DNA of 64,000 nt, from contig JADJQP010000001.1 in NCBI GenBank assembly GCA_016712665.1, positions 1,054,001-1,118,000 on the forward strand, in the 5' to 3' direction. How positions within the stretch are numbered: the first letter of the stretch is position 1; each line of letters starts with the position of its first letter. Under the pieces are notes generated by a model, which made no database searches, was not told the DNA's origin, and worked only from the letters and a program-made list of their open reading frames with translations. Position numbers and translations under genes: made by a program. Of the stretch, positions 19,271 through 28,217 are shown one piece after another. This stretch comes from Bacteroidota bacterium. GTDB taxonomy: Bacteria; Bacteroidota; Bacteroidia; Chitinophagales; Chitinophagaceae.

Positions 19271-20248
19271 ATGAAACATATAAGCGATGAATTGCTGGTA
19301 AACTATTTACTAGACGAATGCAATGAACAGGAACAAACTGCAGTGGAAAATTGGCTGGCAGAGAATCCTGAAAATCAGTTGTACTTTCATCAGTTTGAAC
19401 GCATCTGGATCGAGAGTAAAGCCTTGGGAAACATTCCATTGGTAGATACCGAAGCCTCCTGGCAAAGAATGAAGGCGCGAATGCAACATAAAGGAAGATC
19501 GGCTGTTCATTATACCATGTATTGGGCTGCAGCCGCCATTCTACTATTAGTAGGTCTTTTCAGCATTTACTCTTATTGGCAAAGAAGCACCCCATCAATA
19601 CCGGCAGATGCTTTGGTGACCATTCCTTCTATTATCGAGTCTAAATCAGAAACCCTTGTAGATACCCTATCCGATAAGAGCATTGTTACGTTAAACAAAA
19701 ACGCCAGTCTGCAGTATCCAAAGCAGTTTTCAGAAAAGGAGCGCCGAGTGAAATTACGTAAAAAAGCATTTTTTAATATTTCACCCAATACCCGTCAGCC
19801 CTTCTATATAGAGGCTAGCAATGATGTAGAGATTCGAGTAGTGGGCACCTCTTTTAATGTAAAGTCGTTTGATGCCTATACCGAGGTAATTGTAGAAACG
19901 GGTATCGTGGAGGTTCGAAAGTTTAATCGTGTACTATTGTTGCATCCGCGCGAAAAAGCACGAATTGATAAAGAGGATTCAACTATTGTGGTGCAACGCA
20001 ATAGCGATAAGCTTTACAAATATTATCGAAGCAAAGAATTTGAGTGCGACAACACACCTCTTTGGAAAGTGGTGGAAGTATTGAATGAGGCATACGGAGA
20101 TAGTATTGTCATTGGTCGAAATGATTTGAAAAGCCTGACTCTTACCACCCGCTTTGATAATGAATCCTTAGAAAGTATTTTGGAAGTGATTAGTGAAACC
20201 TTTGAAATAAAAGTAGAAAAAAAAGGTAACAAGTATATTTTAAAATAG
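19271..20248 (+). CDS. FecR-family anti-sigma factor
   Basis: About 325 residues from ATG 19271, eight bases after the sigma stop; a TTG at 19253 would overlap it. The N-terminal cytoplasmic anti-sigma segment is about 1-75 (ISDELLVNYLLDECNEQEQ with the typical ENPENQLYFHQFERIW). A transmembrane helix spans about 85-105 (YWAAAAILLLVGLFSIY). The periplasmic FecR domain is about 130-240 (DTLSDKSIVTLNKNASLQYP, VRVVGTSFNVK-like block), and a DUF4974 domain closes the protein (about 255-325). FecR proteins hold the ECF sigma factor inactive until a periplasmic STN domain signals. Here the gene is followed after four bases by an STN protein, consistent with that circuit. Confidence 0.88.
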   Translation: MKHISDELLVNYLLDECNEQEQTAVENWLAENPENQLYFHQFERIWIESKALGNIPLVDTEASWQRMKARMQHKGRSAVHYTMYWAAAAILLLVGLFSIYSYWQRSTPSIPADALVTIPSIIESKSETLVDTLSDKSIVTLNKNASLQYPKQFSEKERRVKLRKKAFFNISPNTRQPFYIEASNDVEIRVVGTSFNVKSFDAYTEVIVETGIVEVRKFNRVLLLHPREKARIDKEDSTIVVQRNSDKLYKYYRSKEFECDNTPLWKVVEVLNEAYGDSIVIGRNDLKSLTLTTRFDNESLESILEVISETFEIKVEKKGNKYILK

Positions 20249-20252
20249 AACC

Positions 20253-21497
20253 ATGAAGTGTAGAATTTTATCAGTTATAATAGGTATGGCTTTCATGCAT
20301 CCGGTGTTTTCGCAAAGCCTTCTTTCGAGCACAGTTACCTTACATGCCAAGAATCAGCCTCTGCATGAAGTGCTGACCATTATCAGTAATGAAAGCAATA
20401 TAAACTTTTTCCTATAATTCAAAATCGATCAAACGCGATTCACTCATAACATTGGATGTCGTCAATAGACCTTTGAACGAGGTGCTGCGTCTGATTTTAA
20501 CGCATCATATGATTTTAAAGAAAGTGGTAGCTATATAATAATTCGAAGGAAGCCCATCACAACATCAACCGTTCTTAGCAAAGGGCAGAGCAACACCGAC
20601 TACTATATAGTAGATGGATTCATTATAGACGATGAAACCGGCGCCAAAATTCCGGATGCCACCATTTACGAAAAGCAACATTTATTATCAGCTATGACCG
20701 ACCAGCAAGGATATTTTTCATTAAAACTGAAGAATAAATATCCGGCAGCCGTCATCCATATTAGTAAGGCCGATTACAAAGACACCTCACTGCAAATTCA
20801 ATCAAAAATCAATCATAAGGTACGTATCGCATTGACTCATAGCGAACCGACAATTTTTATTACCAAGAATACCGCTCCAAAGTATTTTACTTCCGAAAGT
20901 GAAATGACGGATACTGAAGCCGACTATGAAATTATTGAAAGAAGATGGATTGGTAGGGTTTTGTTTAGTTCCAAGCAACATTTGCAAAGTCTCAATTTGA
21001 GAAGATTTTACACAACAAAATCATATCAAATTTCAGTATGGCCGGGTGTCGGTACCCATGGAAAATTGAATGCACAGGTTTCCAATAAAACATCAATCAA
21101 TTTGATTGGGGGATACTCAGGTGGTGTAGAGGTATTTGAGGTTGGTTTGTTATTTAATTTAGTAAAGAAAAATGTAAAACATATCCAATTGGCCGGTTTG
21201 TTTAATATGGTTGGTGGCAATGTCGATGGCTTCCAAGCGGCAAATTTGTTTAATCAGGTAGAAGGTAGCGTGGAAGGTGTGCAAATTGCAGGATTGGCGA
21301 ATGTGGTGAAACGAGATGTAAGTGGCATTCAAATAGCTACGCTTTATAACCGTGCACGGTCCATCAAAGGATTGCAGATTGGATTCATTAATAAAACGGA
21401 AACCCAAGACGGAACCAGTATCGGTTTGATTAATATTTCAAAAAACCGCAAGGGGAAAAATCGAATCGGATTTATTGTTAGATTTCCGAGGAAATAA
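20253..21497 (+). pseudogene. STN/carboxypeptidase-regulatory protein with LA_2272-like surface repeats, two frameshifts
   Basis: Repaired length about 414 residues. A signal peptide (ending MHPVFSQ) leads to an STN domain (TVTLHAKNQPLHEVLTIISN, then LDVVNRPLNEVLRLIL), a carboxypeptidase-regulatory-like domain (VDGFIIDDETGAKIPDATIY, MTDQQGYFSLKLKNKYP) and a C-terminal repeat region of about 120 residues with the periodic pattern GxQxAxLxNxV (HIQLAGLFNMVGGNVDG, GFQAANLFNQVEGSVEG, GVQIAGLANVVKRDVSG), as in LA_2272-family surface repeats. There is no 22-strand receptor barrel. The frame is lost through an extra C near 20411 and regained by a loss at about 20501-20515, so the net phase is kept. 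It is probably the signal-input protein for the upstream FecR/sigma pair. Confidence 0.7.
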
Positions 21498-21605
21498 TTT
21501 GGAACCGATTCTTTGGCCCTAGATTATTTGACACTAAAAGTTAGTTGCAGGATGTGGAGAAACTGCCTTGAAGATGGCGTAACCCTTTTTTAAGAATAAC
21601 TTGTA

Positions 21606-22232
21606 TTAGTTTTTTACAAACTTTAAGGTAGCCCAATCTGTATCGGCTTCTACTAAACTACAAATACCATTTTCATAAGAGTAACTGGTTTTGTTTCCGT
21701 TCGGAAGTTCCAAGGTGTACTTTCTAATTCCCGTAGATTTGACCGGTATCATCTTTTCAAATTTTTCCGAAAAAATGGCATTCACATTTTTAGGTTCAAA
21801 AAAGTAAAGGTTGGCGGTGGTGAGATGTATCAAGTGTTTAATAGTAGATTTTTCATCATCTTTATTGTTGAGGTCTTAATGCGAACCATTCCAGGTGGCC
21901 ACATTGTTTACTTTTACCTTTCCGTTCAAGGTTCGGTATAAATGCGATTGCAACATTTGATTTCCTTGAAAGGTGACCTTCATACGATCATATACCTCGA
22001 CGCTAACGATAAACCATAATTTTACATTCGATTCGAAAAAATATTCGGTAATATTATTTTTAGTGGTTCGGCTGATATTTATTTTTCCAATTTTATCATT
22101 TCCTTTTAATACGGTATAAGAAAGTGATTCGCATTGGCCTGCATGATGATAAAGCATAAAAAGCAAGCCAAGGATACAAACTTTACATAATAGGTGCTGT
22201 CGCAATTTTTGAGCTATTCTCATTCGGTACAA
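21606..22232 (-). pseudogene. DUF6134-like exported protein with in-frame TAA
   Basis: Two ORFs in the same frame are separated only by TAA at 21876-21878 (between NNVATWNGSH and DLNNKDDEK). The combined protein is about 208 residues: a signal-peptide-like start (LLCKVCILGLLFMLYHHAGQC), then YTVLKGNDKIGKINISR, strands with EYFFESNVKLWFIVSVEVYD and a C-terminal part with PVKSTGIRKYTLELPNGNK. This resembles DUF6134 proteins of Bacteroidota, small periplasmic proteins of unknown function. It is convergent with the STN gene and divergent from the TonB receptor. The stop is either a real nonsense mutation or a base error. Confidence 0.6.
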
Positions 22233-22508
22233 ATCGTGGATTGTAAAGATACTGTTTTTTTTAAAGTAAAATATAGACTACATGCCTACTGATACTAAGA
22301 CAACTAACATTTGATTTACCCCTACTGATTGCTTGAATGAAAACGCTTGGAATGATTTTATTCTGCATATTTTGAAGGAAGAAATGCACTCGAAATGTTT
22401 ACATGGTGGCTATTGAGTTAGGCGATGGGTACTCCGGAATTGAAATAATTTTTTGGAAGGAACTAGGGGTAACTGCTAGAATATGTGTCTTACAGTGAAA
22501 TCAATAGT

Positions 22509-24857
22509 ATGACAATTTATCGTATTTTGTTTTCTGCGACGTTTTTCTTTATGGCAATGAATTGCTTTTCACAAAATCTGACACAAACCATAAGGGGAAC
22601 CGTGGTAGATAAAGTGTTGCAAAAGCCGATAATTGGCGCTACCCTTCGTATTGCCGAACTCCAAATAGGAACGGTTACCGACGCAGCGGGATATTTTAAA
22701 ATGGAGCAAGTGCCGGTCGGCACGCATTCTATCATGGTGAGTGCCATGGGGTATCAAGAAAGTGTGATTCCAAATATTTTGTGCAATAGTGGCAAGGAAG
22801 TGGTGCTTGCCATTGCATTGGACGAAAAAATAGTAAAAGGTAGAGAGGTTGTCATCAAGGGAGCAAGACGAAGAAATACACCTCTTAATGAAATGAGTGT
22901 AGTGAGTGCCCGTACTTTCTCTGTAGAAGAAACTCAAAAGTATGCCGCTGCGGTGAACGATCCGGCTCGTATGGCTGCAAATTTTGCCGGTGTGATGGCA
23001 GGTGACGATGGTAACAATCAAATTGTCATTAGAGGCAATTCGCCTAGTGGATTGCTATGGCGTATGGAAGGAATTGATGTGCCGAATCCCAATCATTTTT
23101 CTTCTGCCGGAAGTAGCGGTGGTGGAATCTCTATTTTAAGTACGCAACTTTTATCCAATTCTGATTTCGTCACCGGGGCCTTTGCCGCCGAATACGGAAA
23201 CGCATTAAGTGGTGTGTTTGATTTAAAATTGCGAAAAGGTAATAATGAAAAGCGTGAGTATACCTTGCAGGCCGGAATATTGGGTTTAAACCTTGCTGCA
23301 GAGGGTCCTATTGCTGCTTCCTATGAAGGGTCGTATTTGATTAACTATCGGTATTCTACATTAAGCATACTAGATAAAATTGGGTTACAGTTTACGCCAT
23401 CCACCACCAATTTTCAGGATCTTTCCTATCATATCTATTTGCCGACGAAGCGATTCGGAAATTTTTCCTTGTTTAGTTTTGGCGGGTTAAGCAATCAATT
23501 TTACAATGTAGTGAAGGACAGTACCAAATGGAAGGCTGAGAGCGAAAAGTATGGTTATCAAGTTAATTCGAACACCGGTTTATGGGGTGCCACGCATCAG
23601 ATGCCGATTGGCACAAAGGGCCTTCTGAAATCGGCACTGGCTTATTCAATCAGTAAAAGTGCCTATAATAGAAATTATGTGCAAGAGGATTATAGCATGT
23701 TGAACGTATATATGCAAGAGAATTTGGTTCGCAAATTGACCCTGTCTACAACATACAACCGTAAATTAAATACACGAGCAACTGTACGTTTAGGATTCAT
23801 ATTGAACCATGTGCAAATTGGTTTTGATGAAACCATTCGAGAGGATTATTCGCTACCTCCGAGCAAGCTGGTTGATGTGGAATCGAAGACGCAAACCATT
23901 CAGATGTTTTCGCAAATGAAGTATGCATTGACTGAAAAAATTTCGATAACGGGAGGTCTGCATTATTTGCAATTGACCTTAAATGGAACGCAATCACTTG
24001 AGCCGAGAATGTCGATAAAATGGGATATAGCACCCAGGCATGCCCTTGCATTTGGTTATGGAAATCATAGCCAATTGCAAGGTTGGGGTGTTTATTTTGC
24101 CCAGAAAGCGGATGCTACTGGAGCCATTATTTTACCCAATAAGCAGCTCGGCTTTTCGAAAGCCAATCATTATGTCCTTTCTTATACGGCAAGTTTGAGT
24201 CATTCGCTGCGATTCAAAACGGAATTATACTATCAGCAATTGTATAGAATTCCGATTAGTATTTCGGATACCAATACATTTTCAGCTGTCAATTCGCAAT
24301 ATGATTTTGTTCGTGATGAATTGGTGAACAAAGGAACAGGAAAAAATTATGGCATGGAAGTATCATTGGAAAAGCAACTGAGCAAAGGCTTCTATTATAT
24401 GTTAAGTGCCTCATTGTATCAGTCGAAATATAAGGCTGCAAACGGAAGAGAGTATAATACCAAGTTTAACGGCAATCAAATTTTCAATGTAGCTACCGGT
24501 AAAGATTTTGTGTCCAAAAGTGGCCGGCGAACCTTGGGCTGCAATTTGAAATCGGTATATGCAGGCGGCTACCGAACGACACCTATTAATATTTCGCAAT
24601 CCATTCAGGAGGAAAGCACCGTTTACTTTCAAGACAAAGCCTTCAGCGATCAGTTACCTGCCTATTTTCGAATGGATGTACGCGTGAGTATGAAATGGAA
24701 TCGGAAACGTCATACCTCAACCCTTTCATTGGATATTCAAAATGTTACCAATAGAAAAAATGTGTACGACCAATTTTATGATGTGGACTCAAAGGGTGTG
24801 AAAACCTATTATCAAACCGGTTTCCTGCCTATTTTGAATTATAAGGTTGATTTATAA
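22509..24857 (+). CDS. TonB-dependent outer membrane receptor
   Basis: About 782 residues from ATG 22509; an ATG at 22485 would precede the signal peptide MTIYRILFSATFFFMAMNCF. A carboxypeptidase-regulatory-like domain follows (about 25-110; IRGTVVDKVLQKPIIGATL, TVTDAAGYFKMEQVPVG), then the plug domain (about 125-235; NDPARMAANFAGVMAGDDGN, IVIRGNSPSGLLWRMEGIDVP) and a 22-strand barrel. The C-terminus (LPILNYKVDL) lacks the usual terminal aromatic residue. No SusD partner is present, so the ligand is more likely a metal complex, peptide or small molecule than a glycan. It ends 4 bases before a strong hairpin. It is not in an operon with the sigma/FecR genes, which lie 1 kb upstream beyond an oppositely oriented gene. 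Confidence 0.85.
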   Translation: MTIYRILFSATFFFMAMNCFSQNLTQTIRGTVVDKVLQKPIIGATLRIAELQIGTVTDAAGYFKMEQVPVGTHSIMVSAMGYQESVIPNILCNSGKEVVLAIALDEKIVKGREVVIKGARRRNTPLNEMSVVSARTFSVEETQKYAAAVNDPARMAANFAGVMAGDDGNNQIVIRGNSPSGLLWRMEGIDVPNPNHFSSAGSSGGGISILSTQLLSNSDFVTGAFAAEYGNALSGVFDLKLRKGNNEKREYTLQAGILGLNLAAEGPIAASYEGSYLINYRYSTLSILDKIGLQFTPSTTNFQDLSYHIYLPTKRFGNFSLFSFGGLSNQFYNVVKDSTKWKAESEKYGYQVNSNTGLWGATHQMPIGTKGLLKSALAYSISKSAYNRNYVQEDYSMLNVYMQENLVRKLTLSTTYNRKLNTRATVRLGFILNHVQIGFDETIREDYSLPPSKLVDVESKTQTIQMFSQMKYALTEKISITGGLHYLQLTLNGTQSLEPRMSIKWDIAPRHALAFGYGNHSQLQGWGVYFAQKADATGAIILPNKQLGFSKANHYVLSYTASLSHSLRFKTELYYQQLYRIPISISDTNTFSAVNSQYDFVRDELVNKGTGKNYGMEVSLEKQLSKGFYYMLSASLYQSKYKAANGREYNTKFNGNQIFNVATGKDFVSKSGRRTLGCNLKSVYAGGYRTTPINISQSIQEESTVYFQDKAFSDQLPAYFRMDVRVSMKWNRKRHTSTLSLDIQNVTNRKNVYDQFYDVDSKGVKTYYQTGFLPILNYKVDL

Positions 24858-24861
24858 AAAA

Positions 24862-24895
24862 AGGACTGTAACCGCTTTTTTTTAGTTACAGTCCT
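24862..24895. terminator. Bidirectional hairpin terminator
   Basis: AGGACTGTAAC (24862-24872) is perfectly complementary to GTTACAGTCCT (24885-24895) across a 12-base T-rich loop, an 11-bp stem. It lies between two convergent genes, four bases after one stop and ten bases from the other. A-rich DNA on the left gives a U-tract for the minus strand. Confidence 0.75.
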
Positions 24896-24904
24896 AGAAA
24901 AGTT

Positions 24905-25099
24905 TTAATTTTTATTGTTGACGTAACGGATTGCATTTCTATTAATATCGAAAACAGAAAGAAGCAAAAGACACGATACAATCAGCAGTAGGTGAACCAT
25001 ACTCATTTGTTGACAAAAGGTAAAGAATGCGCCTAAAACCAATACCACAACAATTCCATATAGTACATATTTTATCTCTGCATGGATTATTTTTTTCAT
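24905..25099 (-). CDS. Small two-helix membrane protein
   Basis: Protein of 64 residues with two predicted transmembrane helices (about 9-27 and 34-50; YGIVVVLVLGAFFTFC, HLLLIVSCLLLLSVF) and a polar C-terminus (DINRNAIRYVNNKN). Its ATG directly abuts the stop of the WD40 gene upstream, so it is the last gene of the 28.1-24.9 kb operon. No homologue is recognised. The placement and the coupled start support a real gene. Confidence 0.55.
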   Translation of the reverse strand: MKKIIHAEIKYVLYGIVVVLVLGAFFTFCQQMSMVHLLLIVSCLLLLSVFDINRNAIRYVNNKN

Positions 25100-26326
25100 T
25101 TATTTATTTTTTAAAATGATTCGCGAAATTTGTTGATTAGCATGGTTATTTAATGTCAGTACATAAGTTCCCGATTTTAAATTTTTGTCCACCGGAATAC
25201 GGTTGTTAATTATGTTGCCGGAAAACAATACTTCACCCAATACATCACTGATTTTATACCATTGCATTGATGCCTTACTGCTAATATATATATCATTGCC
25301 AATGGGATTGGGGTAGATCGTCACATCATTAAAGTCCAATTTCTGGTAGGTATCTACGTTTGTTAGCGATGCTACATTATAAAGTGTTACCAGTCCATTG
25401 GAGGTGCCTGTTACTAATTTACTTCCATCAGATGAAAAACCAAGACAAATAGGAATGCCGTTATGATGTTGAAGGAAGGAATCTATCGGTGTAAAAGTGC
25501 TAGTAGTGAACAATCGAATCAGGTTATCTTTGGATACGGTCGCCATTACCAACCCATTGCTTGTAAGATCCATTGCGTTTACATCTGCATTCGAAACCGC
25601 TACGGTTTGAATCAATGTCCCATTTGTGGTATTCCAAACTTTAACCGTATTATCTAAGGAAGACGAAAATAATCGAGTATTATCAGGAGAAAATTTTAGA
25701 GACGTAATATCGTCTGTGTGGCCGTTTAGGGAAAATAAAAGGTTGCCCAAGGTGTCCCATATTTTTATTTTATTGTCGTTGCCACCGCTTGCCAGCCATT
25801 GGTTATTGGGGGCATAACAAACCGCCGTAACCCATGAACTATGTGCATTGATATCCAAATCAATGGTACCTGAATTTACTTGATAGGTTTGCAATTTGCC
25901 GTTTGAACCACCTGCTGCAAATTTTTGTGCATTGGGTGCAAAGTCAATAGAAAATGCATACATGGTGCCCATACTTATGGTATTAATGGAATCGGGAATT
26001 GGGATCGAATAATCAAATATGATTACATTTCCCATTTCTTCGATAGAAGCCAAATATTTTCCGTCGCTACTAAAACCAATACCCATTTGGCACATCAAGT
26101 TATTAGGAACTTCATAGTCCCAAGTTTGAATTCCATTGGCTGTATGATAAAGTCGAATATGGGCAGGATGACAATTAGTTGCTGAAACGACCTTGGCATT
26201 GTCATTTGAAAAACGTACTGCGTTCACTTGTAAGCTATCAGGGTTGGCAAATGCCGTCCACTCAAGTTGTTGCGCTACGGTATGGCTTGCTATAAACAAG
26301 ACCATTGTACTCAGAAATGATTTCAT
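25100..26326 (-). CDS. Secreted WD40 beta-propeller with T9SS sorting domain
   Basis: Protein of 408 residues. The signal peptide MKSFLSTMVLFIASHTVAQQ is followed by about seven WD40-type blades (for example INAHSSWVTAVCYAPNNQWL then ASGGNDNKIKIWDT, LNGHTDDITSLKFSPD, SSSLDNTVKVWNT) covering about 25-325. A T9SS type A sorting domain runs from about 335 (VTIYPNPIGNDIYISS) to RIILKNK. WD40 propellers are scaffolds, so it probably presents a binding surface outside the cell. It follows the lipoprotein gene by 12 bases in the operon and directly abuts the small membrane-protein gene. Confidence 0.85.
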   Translation of the reverse strand: MKSFLSTMVLFIASHTVAQQLEWTAFANPDSLQVNAVRFSNDNAKVVSATNCHPAHIRLYHTANGIQTWDYEVPNNLMCQMGIGFSSDGKYLASIEEMGNVIIFDYSIPIPDSINTISMGTMYAFSIDFAPNAQKFAAGGSNGKLQTYQVNSGTIDLDINAHSSWVTAVCYAPNNQWLASGGNDNKIKIWDTLGNLLFSLNGHTDDITSLKFSPDNTRLFSSSLDNTVKVWNTTNGTLIQTVAVSNADVNAMDLTSNGLVMATVSKDNLIRLFTTSTFTPIDSFLQHHNGIPICLGFSSDGSKLVTGTSNGLVTLYNVASLTNVDTYQKLDFNDVTIYPNPIGNDIYISSKASMQWYKISDVLGEVLFSGNIINNRIPVDKNLKSGTYVLTLNNHANQQISRIILKNK

Positions 26327-26338
26327 ATACTAAGGGTT

Positions 26339-26758
26339 TTAAGGTTCTACAAAAAAATCAATAGTTTTTGTTTCTACATTATCACCATGATCGGCAGCCT
26401 TGATAATTACCTTCATAGGTACCAAAGAAGCAATACCCGTTGGAATAACATGTTCATGAAACGAAAATACTTTAAGATCATGCACAGTTGGGGTCTCATT
26501 CATCAAGGTGTCGGTATTGTTTTTAATAAGTAGCACCGATACATCGTGCAATCCCGTTTCGTCAGTAACCGTAAATTCTACATGAATTTCAGGTTCAACG
26601 GCCAGTGATAGGGTGTCATTTGCCATGGGTTCTACCATAGTAATAATAGGTTTAGCAGTGTCGTTGCTATCTGCATGGGTTTTGTGACATGCGTTTAAGC
26701 TTATTAAAGTGGCTATCGCAAGGGCTAAAATTTTTGTTGTATTTTTTATGTTTGTCAT
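26339..26758 (-). CDS. DUF4625-like His-rich lipoprotein
   Basis: Lipoprotein of 139 residues: signal peptide with lipobox ending LNAC-HKTHAD, then an Ig-like beta-sandwich (KPIITMVEPMANDTLSL, HVEFTVTDETGLHDVSVLLI, FFVEP end). It is rich in His at the mature N-terminus and in loops (HKTH, LHDV, VHDL, FHEHV, ADHGD), which could bind transition metals. It resembles DUF4625 proteins, which are uncharacterised. It lies 17 bases downstream of the barrel-like gene and 12 bases upstream of the WD40 gene in a tight operon. Metal binding is an inference from composition and context. Confidence 0.65.
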   Translation of the reverse strand: MTNIKNTTKILALAIATLISLNACHKTHADSNDTAKPIITMVEPMANDTLSLAVEPEIHVEFTVTDETGLHDVSVLLIKNNTDTLMNETPTVHDLKVFSFHEHVIPTGIASLVPMKVIIKAADHGDNVETKTIDFFVEP

Positions 26759-26775
26759 TGCAATTTTTTTTTTGT

Positions 26776-27678
26776 TTAAAATAAATAAATAAAGTTTGCC
26801 GTCATTCGAGGGCGATTGTTGATATGTCCATCACCAATATGTTGATAGACGGATTTTTGAAAAAGTAGGTTGATCCCGAAATGTTGATAGTAGGTATCCA
26901 ATCCAAATTGTGCTAAAACGTTTTCACCTCCGGTAAAATCTTGTATCACTGCATTTTGCCGGTCTTGCCGTGCGTATTCATAGGTTATGCCCAAGTTCGG
27001 TAAGAGGGATACTTTTTTAAACTCATTCCAAATAAAGGCTCTCAAGGTAGTTGCTGTGCGATTACCATATTGGAAATGCCGTTTGTTGCTGCCATTTTTT
27101 GTAAAATTAAATTCGGCATTTGTGCCAAAAGATTTATAGCGCATCGTATAAACAAGATTCATTGGGATGTCGAAAGAGCCGGTTCCCGGTTGCATATTAT
27201 TATGAAGCATGAGTCCATTTTGTACAACATCACTTTTTCCCGTAGGAAGTTTAATACCGGCGCTCAACTGCAATGCCTGCTTTATCGGGCGAGTCGCATT
27301 TTGCGACGTATTAAAAAGGATGATATTCGACAAAAGGGTGATGTCACTTAAGCCACCAACTTTAGTCGTTTCTTTTTCGGTGTTTCGAATAGTGACCTTA
27401 TACGGCAAAAATGCAAAAACTTGCAATCTCTTTCGTACCACAAATCTGGTCCATAATTGATGTGTATGAAATGTTTCTTGAGTGGGTTTATCGCCTTCAA
27501 CACTACCATGCGGTAAAGAAGTGAAGCGACTAAATTGGTATTGATACCCAACAAAATGTTTGTTTAATTGTGGAAGTATGCCCAATTGACTTCCTGAAGC
27601 TGCACATCCACAACTGTCGCAAGCTTGCACAAATTGGGCACCTAGCATTAAAAATGCCATGCCAATTATTTTTTGCAT
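26776..27678 (-). CDS. Outer-membrane barrel-like protein with CxxCxC motif (transporter family)
   Basis: Protein of 300 residues. The signal peptide ends near QACDSCGCAASG, giving a CDSCGC cluster at the mature N-terminus that looks like a metal-binding or redox site. The rest alternates amphipathic strands (YQYQFSRFTSL, RLQVFAFLPYKVTI, LQLSAGIKLPTGKSD, GITYEYARQ) and ends RMTANFIYLF with a terminal Phe, as in outer-membrane beta-barrels. Bacteroidota relatives are loosely called transporters. It is the second gene of an operon whose first gene has its own Cys cluster. Likely role: an envelope component of metal (copper?) handling, by inference. Confidence 0.65.
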   Translation of the reverse strand: MQKIIGMAFLMLGAQFVQACDSCGCAASGSQLGILPQLNKHFVGYQYQFSRFTSLPHGSVEGDKPTQETFHTHQLWTRFVVRKRLQVFAFLPYKVTIRNTEKETTKVGGLSDITLLSNIILFNTSQNATRPIKQALQLSAGIKLPTGKSDVVQNGLMLHNNMQPGTGSFDIPMNLVYTMRYKSFGTNAEFNFTKNGSNKRHFQYGNRTATTLRAFIWNEFKKVSLLPNLGITYEYARQDRQNAVIQDFTGGENVLAQFGLDTYYQHFGINLLFQKSVYQHIGDGHINNRPRMTANFIYLF

Positions 27679-27717
27679 GAATGAGTGATTAAATCGTTTT
27701 TAAATAAGAATATCTAT

Positions 27718-28110
27718 TTAAGCGGCGATTACAATGGGAGGTTTAATGTTTTTGGAATGAAAACAAAAATGGTAATTGTCACTGGTCGGTGCATAAAAAG
27801 CTGCACTAGCTATTTGACCAATGGTATGATTTATATTGTAATTATTTTCAGTAAAAAATAGATCCATTGCTCCTGTCTTACTTTTTTCTTCCGTTGATTT
27901 TTTATCCTGTTGCGACTCGCTATCCACTTTTTGCAATTGCTTTTTTAATTGGCATTTTCCCTTGCAACACATTTTGGGTTTATCTCTGTTTTCGCAAAGA
28001 TTTTTGGCAATAGTACCCTGATTTATTTTCCAATTTAAAACGATTCCTAGTTTTAAAAAAATAGAAAAACTGAGTAAAATGAGTAATGCTATGGAAAGAA
28101 ATTTTTTCAA
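27718..28110 (-). CDS. Membrane-anchored Cys-rich small protein, probable metal-handling
   Basis: About 130 residues from TTG 28110; the frame also extends to ATG 28155, but a -7 promoter box (28116-28123) falls inside that extension. One N-terminal hydrophobic helix (FLSIALLILLSFSIFLKLG), then a Cys cluster LCENRDKP..MCCKGKCQLKKQL with four closely spaced Cys and several Lys, an acidic/Lys linker (VDSESQQDKKSTEEK) and a hydrophobic end with His residues (HFCFHSKNIK). The LCxNxxxP..CxGKCxLxK pattern is shared by small Bacteroidota proteins encoded near metal-uptake or -export genes. First gene of the operon running to 24905. Confidence 0.6.
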   Translation of the reverse strand: MKKFLSIALLILLSFSIFLKLGIVLNWKINQGTIAKNLCENRDKPKMCCKGKCQLKKQLQKVDSESQQDKKSTEEKSKTGAMDLFFTENNYNINHTIGQIASAAFYAPTSDNYHFCFHSKNIKPPIVIAA

Positions 28111-28115
28111 CCCCG

Positions 28116-28123
28116 CAAAACTA
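28116..28123 (-). promoter_or_regulatory. -7 box TAGTTTTG of the Cys-rich operon
   Basis: On the minus strand TAGTTTTG, an exact TAnnTTTG match, ends five bases before TTG 28110. This argues for the TTG start and a near-leaderless mRNA for the first gene of the operon. Confidence 0.4.
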
Positions 28124-28217
28124 CAATAAAATCTAGAAATTGTATGATGATACATGTCATCTTTATCAATTATTCAGATGGATGGCAGCAAAGGCTTATT
28201 GGTCAGGACAATGCGTG

